In this document: positions 58,539 to 64,000 of the stretch, piece after piece
Layout: every line of letters starts with the position of its first letter
Position numbering within the stretch: position 1 is the first letter of the stretch
NCBI RefSeq assembly: GCF_900091595.1
Contig: NZ_FMCW01000016.1
Span: 1 to 64,000 of the forward strand
Direction: 5' to 3'
Length of the DNA: 64,000 nucleotides
Origin: Micromonospora haikouensis
Lineage (GTDB): Bacteria; Actinomycetota; Actinomycetes; Mycobacteriales; Micromonosporaceae
Notes under the pieces: generated by a model
What the model was told of the DNA's origin: nothing
The model's input: the letters and a program-made list of their open reading frames with translations, nothing else
The model's database searches: none
Made by a program: the position numbers and the translations under genes

Positions 58539-60062
58539 ATGCCTGATCATCTGCCCCGGGAGGCGGGGACCGTCGTCGTCGGCGGCGGCACGAGCGGCAA
58601 CGTCGTCGCGGCGAGACTCGCCCTGGCCGGGGTGGACACGCTCGTGCTGGAGGCCGGGCCGGATTTCGGTCCCTTCGGCTCCGCCGCGTGGCCCGCGGAC
58701 ATCCTCGACGCCACCCGGCTCGGCCACTCCCACGACTGGGGCTACGACTCCGGCGACACCCTGCCCACCAGGGTCGCCTTCGAGCGGGCCCGCGCCATCG
58801 GGGGCTGTTCCGACTTCAACGGGACCACCCAGACCTGGGGCCACCGGCGCGACTACGACGACTGGGCCGCCGCCGGCAACCCCGGGTGGAGCACCGACGA
58901 ACTGCGACCGCTCTTCGCCGAGGCCACCGAGATGATGCGGGTCAAGCGGTACCGCGCCGAGGAGCTGACGCCCTGGCAGCGGGCGTGGTACGACGGCGGA
59001 ACCGCCATCGGTCTGCCACAGCTGGAGACGCTCAACGACCTCGACGAGACGGTCGGGTTCGCGCCAGAGGACAACAACATCGTCGACGGCATCCGATGGA
59101 ACACCGCATTCGCCTACCTCGACCCGGTCCGGCACCTGGCGAATCTCCGGATCGTCGGTGCGGCGCACGTCGACCGGGTCCTCGTCACCGCGGGCAGAGC
59201 CACCGGCGTCGTGGTGCTCTGGCGCGGCGAGTCGCATGTCGTGCACGCCGATCGCGTCGTCGTCTGCGGGGGCGCCTACAACTCGCCGCAGGTCCTGCAA
59301 CGCTCCGGCATCGGCGATCCGCGCCTGCTCAAGGAGCTGGACATCGACGTCGTCAGCGACCTGCCCGGTGTCGGGGAGAACCTGCACGACCAACCGTTCC
59401 TGCTGATGAGCTGGGCCGGCTCCGACGCGATGAGCGCCGCCATGCGGCGGGCGCGCGAGAGCGGCTGGGCCCCCGACGAACAGGCGATGGCCAAAGCGGC
59501 GTCGTCGTTCGACCCCGACGTCTTCGACATGCACTTCCTGCCCTACAGCCCCACCCACCGGGGCGAGCAGAAGCGGTGGAGCTGCGGCGTCGGTGCCCTG
59601 CTGCCGCGCTCCCGGGGCCACGTGCGTATCCGCTCGCTCGACCCGGAGGCCAACCCGCTCATCGACCACCGTTTCCTGAGCGACCCCGAGGGCCACGACG
59701 CCCAGGTGCTCGCCGAGGGCATCGAAGCGCTGCGGGCCATCGCCGCCTCGCCCGCAGTGCGTGAGCTGGTCGGGCGCGAGCTGCGGCCGGGGCCGGAGCT
59801 GGCCGACCGGGCCAGCCTGGTACGCCACATCCAGGCCAACCCCGACAACTACTGGCACCCGGTCGGCACCTGCAAGATGGGCCCCGCCACCGATCCCACG
59901 ACTGTTGTCGGCCACGACGGGCAGGTGCACGGCGTCGCGGGCTGCTTCGTCGCGGACTGCTCGATCATGCCGACGATCCCGCGGGCGACCACTGCGATGC
60001 CCGCAGTGGTGATCGGCGAACGGATCGCCCGGTTCCTACTTCGATCCGACAAGGAGACCTGA
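58539..60062 (+). CDS. GMC-family FAD oxidoreductase
   Basis: A 507-residue choline-dehydrogenase-like flavoprotein. FAD motif TVVVGGGTSGNVVAARLALAGVDTLVLEAGP, FERARAIGGCSDFNGTTQTWGHRRDYD and GAYNSPQVLQRSGIGD are classic. The active-site His440 is in NYWHPVGTCKMG. The second catalytic position, usually the Asn of an NTN-type motif, is Ala486 (PRATTAMP), which is unusual. Predicted to oxidise an alcohol or amino-alcohol. ATG 58539 is used; GTG 58524 is possible. Confidence 0.87.
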   Translation: MPDHLPREAGTVVVGGGTSGNVVAARLALAGVDTLVLEAGPDFGPFGSAAWPADILDATRLGHSHDWGYDSGDTLPTRVAFERARAIGGCSDFNGTTQTWGHRRDYDDWAAAGNPGWSTDELRPLFAEATEMMRVKRYRAEELTPWQRAWYDGGTAIGLPQLETLNDLDETVGFAPEDNNIVDGIRWNTAFAYLDPVRHLANLRIVGAAHVDRVLVTAGRATGVVVLWRGESHVVHADRVVVCGGAYNSPQVLQRSGIGDPRLLKELDIDVVSDLPGVGENLHDQPFLLMSWAGSDAMSAAMRRARESGWAPDEQAMAKAASSFDPDVFDMHFLPYSPTHRGEQKRWSCGVGALLPRSRGHVRIRSLDPEANPLIDHRFLSDPEGHDAQVLAEGIEALRAIAASPAVRELVGRELRPGPELADRASLVRHIQANPDNYWHPVGTCKMGPATDPTTVVGHDGQVHGVAGCFVADCSIMPTIPRATTAMPAVVIGERIARFLLRSDKET

Positions 60063-60778
60063 TGGCCGACGCCAGCGGCTACCAGCACGACGTCCCGGGC
60101 GGCGCTGCCTGGTCACTTATCCTGAGGCGCGGCAGCACCCTGCGCCTGGCGGCGCTGGGCGCCGACGCGGTCGCCAGCATGCTGCTGTACGCGGCGGACG
60201 ACCGGTGGGAACGGCTCAACGTGCCGGACACCCTGAAGGCGCAGATGTCGGCGCGGATCCACCCGCCGATGGTGCTGATGTCGGACATGGGCAGGGCGCT
60301 GGCCTCGGTGACCGGCTCCTCGTCGGACTGGCACGACGCGATCACCGGCCACAGCGTCGACGCCGACCTGGCCCGGTTCGGCCCGTCGGACTACGGGCGC
60401 GACCGCAACGGATGGCGGCGCAGCGCCCGCAGCCTGCTGCTCGACGAGCTGTACGGGCACGGCCTCGGCGAGCGCGACCTGCACGCCACCGTCAACTGGT
60501 TCGTCAAGGTGCGACCCGGCGGCGACGAGCGCGGCACCCTCGGCTACGTCCCGGGGCACACCGCGGCCGGCGACTGGGTGTGCCTGCGGGCCGAACAGGA
60601 CCTGTTGGTGGTGTTCGCCACCGCCCCGCACCCGCTGGACCCGGCTGCGCGGTGGCGGCCGGCCGGCGTACGGGCCGTGGTCGCCCCCGGCGACCCCGCG
60701 CCCGCCGACGACCCCAGCCGGGCGTTCCGGGCCGAGTCCGCCCGGGCGCTGGCCGCCGCCGAGCGGAGCGCGCGATGA
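60062..60778 (+). CDS. DUF1989 protein, urea-amidolyase-associated / carboxyguanidine deiminase subunit type A
   Basis: A 238-residue DUF1989 member. WSLILRRGSTLRLAALGADAVASMLLYAADDRWERLNVPDTLKAQ, LMSDMGRALASVTGSSSDWHDAITGH and LHATVNWFVKV match the first of the paired proteins long annotated as urea-amidolyase-associated. This pair has been shown elsewhere to be carboxyguanidine deiminase (CgdAB) in guanidine use. The overlap with the GMC gene is one base (TGATG) and with the next gene 4 bp. The deiminase would give allophanate, the substrate of the following hydrolase. Confidence 0.85.
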   Translation: MADASGYQHDVPGGAAWSLILRRGSTLRLAALGADAVASMLLYAADDRWERLNVPDTLKAQMSARIHPPMVLMSDMGRALASVTGSSSDWHDAITGHSVDADLARFGPSDYGRDRNGWRRSARSLLLDELYGHGLGERDLHATVNWFVKVRPGGDERGTLGYVPGHTAAGDWVCLRAEQDLLVVFATAPHPLDPAARWRPAGVRAVVAPGDPAPADDPSRAFRAESARALAAAERSAR

Positions 60779-61398
60779 GCGCCCCGGTGGACCCGGAGGT
60801 CCTGTTCGACGTGACCGTCGCGGCCGGCGACGGCTGGCTCGGCGAGATCCCGGCCGGCGGCCGGCTGCGCATCGTCGACCTGCACGGCAACCAGGCCGTG
60901 GACACCCTGCTGTACGACGCGCGGGACACCGCCAACCGGTACAGCGCCGTGGACACCGTCCGCGCGCAGGGCTCGGCGTACCTGACCACCGGCTCGGTGC
61001 TGCGCAGCGTGCGCCTCGACCCGCTGGCCACGATCGTCGACGACACCTGCGGCCGGCACGACACCCTCGGCGGCGCGTGCGCCAAGGAGAGCAACGTCGT
61101 GCGCTACGGCGAACACACCCGCCACCAGCACGCCTGCCGGAGCACGTTCCTGCGCTACGCCGTGGCCGGCGGGCTGGAGAAGCGGGACCTCACCCACAAC
61201 ATCAACTTCTTCATGAACGTGCCGCTGACCGAGGCCGGCGGGCTCACCTTCGAAGACGGCGTCTCCGCCCCCGGCAAGCACGTCGAACTCCGCGCGGAGC
61301 GCGACATCCTGGTCCTGATCAGCAACTGTCCACAGGTGAACAACCCGTGCAACGGCTACGACCCGACCCCGGTGCGGCTGCTCGGGTGGGCGTCGTGA
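60775..61398 (+). CDS. DUF1989 protein, urea-amidolyase-associated / carboxyguanidine deiminase subunit type B
   Basis: A 207-residue DUF1989 partner. LRIVDLHGNQAVDTLLYDARDTANRYSAVDT, IVDDTCGRHDTLGGACAKESN and HACRSTFLRYAVAGGLEKRDLTHNINFFMNVPL carry the Cys/His metal-type residues of this subunit. It pairs with the preceding gene, and its stop overlaps the allophanate hydrolase GTG. No biotin carboxylase for urea or guanidine is near, so the compound delivered to this pair must come from another reaction. Confidence 0.87.
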   Translation: MSAPVDPEVLFDVTVAAGDGWLGEIPAGGRLRIVDLHGNQAVDTLLYDARDTANRYSAVDTVRAQGSAYLTTGSVLRSVRLDPLATIVDDTCGRHDTLGGACAKESNVVRYGEHTRHQHACRSTFLRYAVAGGLEKRDLTHNINFFMNVPLTEAGGLTFEDGVSAPGKHVELRAERDILVLISNCPQVNNPCNGYDPTPVRLLGWAS

Positions 61399-63029
61399 CG
61401 CGGCAACCGGTCTGGATCACGGAGTTCTCCCCGGAGGCGGTGGCGCGGTTCGCCGCCGAGGCGCCCGACGGGCCGCTGGCCGGCGTCCGGTTCGCCGTCA
61501 AGGACAACCTGGACGTCGCCGGCTACCCGACCACGGCGGCCTGCCCCGACCTGGCCGACCGGCCGGCGGCCACGTCCGCCACCGCCGTACGCCGCCTGGT
61601 GGCGGCCGGCGCGGCCCCGGTCGGCAAGACCAACATGGACCAGTTCGCCACCGGCCTCGTCGGCACCCGCAGCCCGTACGGCGCCTGCCACAGCGTCCAC
61701 AGCCCGGCGCACGTCAGCGGCGGAAGCAGCTCCGGCAGCGCCGTCGCGGTGGCATCCGGCCTGGTGCCGCTGGCGCTGGGCACCGACACGGCCGGCTCCG
61801 GCCGGGTGCCGGCTGCGTTCAACGGCCTCGTCGGGCTCAAGCCGACCCGTGGGCTGGTCTCCACCCGTGGGCTGCTGCCGGCCTGCCGGTCGCTGGACTG
61901 CGTCACCACGTTCACCCGCACGGTGGCCGGGGCCGCGTCCGCCCTCGACGTGCTGGCCTGGGCCGACCCCGACGACCCGTGGTCGCGGCCGGCTCCGCCG
62001 GCCCCGCCGCCCGGCGTGGCCGCCCGGATGCGTACGGTCGCGGTGCCCGCCGGTGACCTGGACCTCGACCCGCCCCACCGGGCGGCCTGGGCGGCGGCGC
62101 TGCGCCGGCTCGACACGGTGGCCGCCCAGGTGGTGCCCGTCGACCTCGGTCCGTTCCTGGCCGCCGCCGCCCTGCTGTACGGCGGGCCGTGGGTCGCCGA
62201 GCGGTGGGCCGCGTTCGGGGCGCACCTGTCCGGTGCCGGCGTGGACCCGACGGTCCGCAGCATCGTGACACCCGGCCGGGACGTCGCCGGCCCCGACGTG
62301 TTCGCCGCGCTGGACCGGCTCGCCGCGCTGCGCCGGGCCACCGAGCAGGTCTGGCTGGACGTCGACGCCCTGCTGCTGCCGGTCACGCCGGGACACCCCA
62401 CCCTCGCGGAGGTCGCCGCCGACCCGGTCGGCGTCAACAGCCGGCTCGGCACGTACACCAACTTCGTCAACCTGCTGGACCTGTGCGCGGTGGCCGTGCC
62501 GGCCGGCGCCCGGGCCGACGGCCTGCCCTTCGGGGTGCAGTTCGTCGCGCCGGCCTTCGCCGACCTGCCGCTGCTCGACCTGGCCGCCCGCTGGTGCGGC
62601 GAGCCGCCGCGCGGGGTGGACGCGCCGTCACCGGGGACCGCGCTGGTCGCGGTCGCCGGGGCGCACCTGACCGGGATGCCGCTCAACCCGCAGCTCGTCG
62701 CGCTCGGCGGGCGGCTGCACACCCGGGCCCGCACGGCCCCCGGGTACCGGCTCTACCGGCTGCCCGGCCCCGGCGTCGCCCGGCCCGGCCTGGTGTTCAC
62801 CGGCGACGGACCCGACGGCGGCATCGCCGTCGAGGTGTGGCAGCTGCCGCAGCAGGCGGTCGGCGCGCTGCTGGGCAGCATCCCGCCGCCGCTCGGGCTC
62901 GGGCCGGTCGGCCTGGATGACGGCACGACCGTGACCGGCTTCCTGGCCAGCGACCACGGGGTACGCGACGCCCGGGACGTCAGCGCCGCCGGCGGGTGGC
63001 GGGCCGCGCTGCGCGCGGACCGGGCCTGA
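61395..63029 (+). CDS. atzF: Allophanate hydrolase
   Basis: A 544-residue amidase-signature enzyme. Catalytic Ser-cisSer-Lys is visible as Lys in VKDNLDVAG and the serines of HVSGGSSSGSAVAVASG. The C-terminal ~125 residues (from HLTGMPLNPQLVALGGRL) are the decarboxylating AtzF/DUR1,2 domain. It turns allophanate into ammonia and CO2. Operon context with a DUF1989 pair fits. It is the last gene of the island. Confidence 0.93.
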   Translation: MTRQPVWITEFSPEAVARFAAEAPDGPLAGVRFAVKDNLDVAGYPTTAACPDLADRPAATSATAVRRLVAAGAAPVGKTNMDQFATGLVGTRSPYGACHSVHSPAHVSGGSSSGSAVAVASGLVPLALGTDTAGSGRVPAAFNGLVGLKPTRGLVSTRGLLPACRSLDCVTTFTRTVAGAASALDVLAWADPDDPWSRPAPPAPPPGVAARMRTVAVPAGDLDLDPPHRAAWAAALRRLDTVAAQVVPVDLGPFLAAAALLYGGPWVAERWAAFGAHLSGAGVDPTVRSIVTPGRDVAGPDVFAALDRLAALRRATEQVWLDVDALLLPVTPGHPTLAEVAADPVGVNSRLGTYTNFVNLLDLCAVAVPAGARADGLPFGVQFVAPAFADLPLLDLAARWCGEPPRGVDAPSPGTALVAVAGAHLTGMPLNPQLVALGGRLHTRARTAPGYRLYRLPGPGVARPGLVFTGDGPDGGIAVEVWQLPQQAVGALLGSIPPPLGLGPVGLDDGTTVTGFLASDHGVRDARDVSAAGGWRAALRADRA

Positions 63030-63040
63030 CCGCCCCCGCC

Positions 63041-63640
63041 TCACACCATCGCCAGCAGCATCAGCCCCATCACCGCCCCCATCGTGGCGTGACAGAGGCC
63101 CTCCACCCGCACGGCGGGACCGGCCGGGGACGCGACAGCCCCGGCCTGGTCCGGCCACCACGGCGTCAGCCGCAGGCCGCGACCGGCCCACCAGCCGGCG
63201 GTGAGCAGCAGGTATCCGCCCAGGGCGAGGCTGACCACCGAAGGCCACCAGAGAGCCCCCGCCGGGCCGCCGTGATGGCCCCCGCCCCCCGGGTGCCCGC
63301 TCGGCCAGGCCATCCAGGCCATCGCCGCCATGGAGACCGCGAAGTACCAGGTGACCGCCCGGGACCCGTGCGGCAGCCGGCCCGGCGAACGGGCGGCGAG
63401 CACCACGAACCACAGCGCGGCCGGCGCGAACACGGCCACCCACACCGCCCCGGGCACGGCGACCGTCCACACCATCGCCGTCATCGCCACCGCCATGAGC
63501 AGGTGGGCGGCGTCGCAGCCGCGGTGCCGGGCGGGGCGTGCCGGCCCGCCGCCGGCCGCCGGCCGCAGGAGCCGGGACGCGAAGTAGGGGGCCACGACGG
63601 CCAGCGCCAGCGTCATCGGCCAGCGCAGCGCTTCGCTCAT
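63041..63640 (-). CDS. DUF5134-like integral membrane protein
   Basis: A 199-residue protein with about six hydrophobic segments and a His/Gly-rich loop (SGHPGGGGHHGGPAG). HRGCDAAHLLMAVAMTAMVW and CHATMGAVMGLMLLAMV carry the conserved His/Met residues of the DUF5134 family, often placed near copper or heme-related membrane proteins. No function is known. It lies convergent with the island and probably does not belong to it. Confidence 0.78.
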   Translation of the reverse strand: MSEALRWPMTLALAVVAPYFASRLLRPAAGGGPARPARHRGCDAAHLLMAVAMTAMVWTVAVPGAVWVAVFAPAALWFVVLAARSPGRLPHGSRAVTWYFAVSMAAMAWMAWPSGHPGGGGHHGGPAGALWWPSVVSLALGGYLLLTAGWWAGRGLRLTPWWPDQAGAVASPAGPAVRVEGLCHATMGAVMGLMLLAMV

Positions 63641-63845
63641 CGGCGGGCGGTCCCTTCATCCGGCAGGGCGGGGGACAGTCAGGAAGGACGTCCGCCCGGG
63701 ACCGTCGTGCCAACCGTCGTGGCCGCGCCCGGGGCGGGTGCCGGGCGTGCGGTGCGCCGGGCTCTCCGACAGCCTTTCACCTCCCGCCCGCATTGGGAAG
63801 GGGCGAGTGACACCGTCGGGACGGCATCCGAGCTGCGGAAACGGG

Positions 63846-64000
63846 TCACCGCGCCGATGCCCGGCCGCCCCGTCGGGCGAGCAGCAGCGCCGCCGTGAGG
63901 ACCGCCGCGGCCACCGGCAGGCCCCAGGGCCGCCGGGCGGCCTGCACCGTGAAGGCGACCGGGCGGCCGGGCACCTCGATCCGGCCGTCGATCTCGAACC
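63846..64000 (-). CDS. C-terminus of a membrane-anchored protein (cut by window end)
   Basis: A leftward frame enters from the right edge and ends at TGA 63846-63848. The visible ~50 residues read FEIDGRIEVPGRPVAFTVQA, then a single hydrophobic helix (GLPVAAAVLTAALLLA) and an Arg-rich tail (RRGGRASAR). It looks like the C-terminal anchor of an extracellular domain protein. The family cannot be named from this fragment. Confidence 0.6.
   Translation of the reverse strand, partial: FEIDGRIEVPGRPVAFTVQAARRPWGLPVAAAVLTAALLLARRGGRASAR

Overview
The window is high-GC actinobacterial DNA. Genes sit in tight head-to-tail operons, many joined by 4-bp ATGA or GTGA overlaps, and GTG starts are common. 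The CBM2-tailed secreted hydrolases with Pro/Thr linkers, the RamB-type regulator next to aceA/aceB and the actinobacterial pca layout suggest a soil Micromonosporaceae-like organism. The genus is an inference only. I see no rRNA, tRNA, CRISPR array, insertion sequence or prophage.

Region 1 (1-6649, +): L-rhamnose catabolism. It holds the end of rhaI, a fused rhamnulose-1-phosphate aldolase/dehydrogenase, and rhaB. These run straight into lutA-lutB-lutC, so lactaldehyde can be oxidised to lactate and then to pyruvate. Region 2 (6748-14538): a VOC protein, a secreted esterase-GH95 fucosidase pair (both with CBM2), then a GH43 glycosidase with a one-base frameshift and a LacI regulator. Clear palindromic operators lie between the two polysaccharide units. 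Region 3 (14582-19082): a RamB-like regulator divergent from the glyoxylate shunt genes aceA-aceB. Region 4 (19131-26766, -): a complete protocatechuate branch, pcaH-G-B-D-C, then pcaI-J-F and an IclR regulator.

Region 5 (26.8-63.0 kb) is the unusual part. It is an island of about 30 genes for breakdown of an unidentified nitrogen-rich compound. It holds a Rieske oxygenase with its reductase, a glutamine-synthetase-like gamma-glutamyl ligase, a two-subunit dimethylformamidase-like enzyme, and two gamma-glutamyltransferase-like proteins. It also holds a copper amine oxidase, a sarcosine-oxidase-like flavoenzyme, a GMC oxidoreductase, an aldehyde dehydrogenase and a class V aminotransferase. 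Three phosphotriesterase-family proteins are present, one of which has lost most metal ligands, along with two amidohydrolases, two RidA proteins, an isochorismatase-fold hydrolase and a DUF1989 pair with allophanate hydrolase. Transport is by an ABC importer split over 17 kb, an MFS carrier and a TauE/SafE permease.

Every transcription unit of the island starts next to a pair of GGATCC-centred palindromes whose centres are exactly 21 bp apart. I count nine pairs at eight loci, including the pcaH/ggt divergent promoter. A GntR/FCD regulator encoded at 48.2-48.9 kb inside the island is the obvious candidate to bind them. The layout reads as one regulon. A substrate is imported, gamma-glutamylated and/or oxygenated, and deaminated. 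Amide, ureido or guanidino nitrogen would be released through the DUF1989/allophanate steps, and any aromatic fragment could be passed to the pca genes. The substrate itself cannot be read from the sequence.

The right edge (63041-64000, -) holds a DUF5134-like membrane protein and the C-terminus of another membrane-anchored protein.
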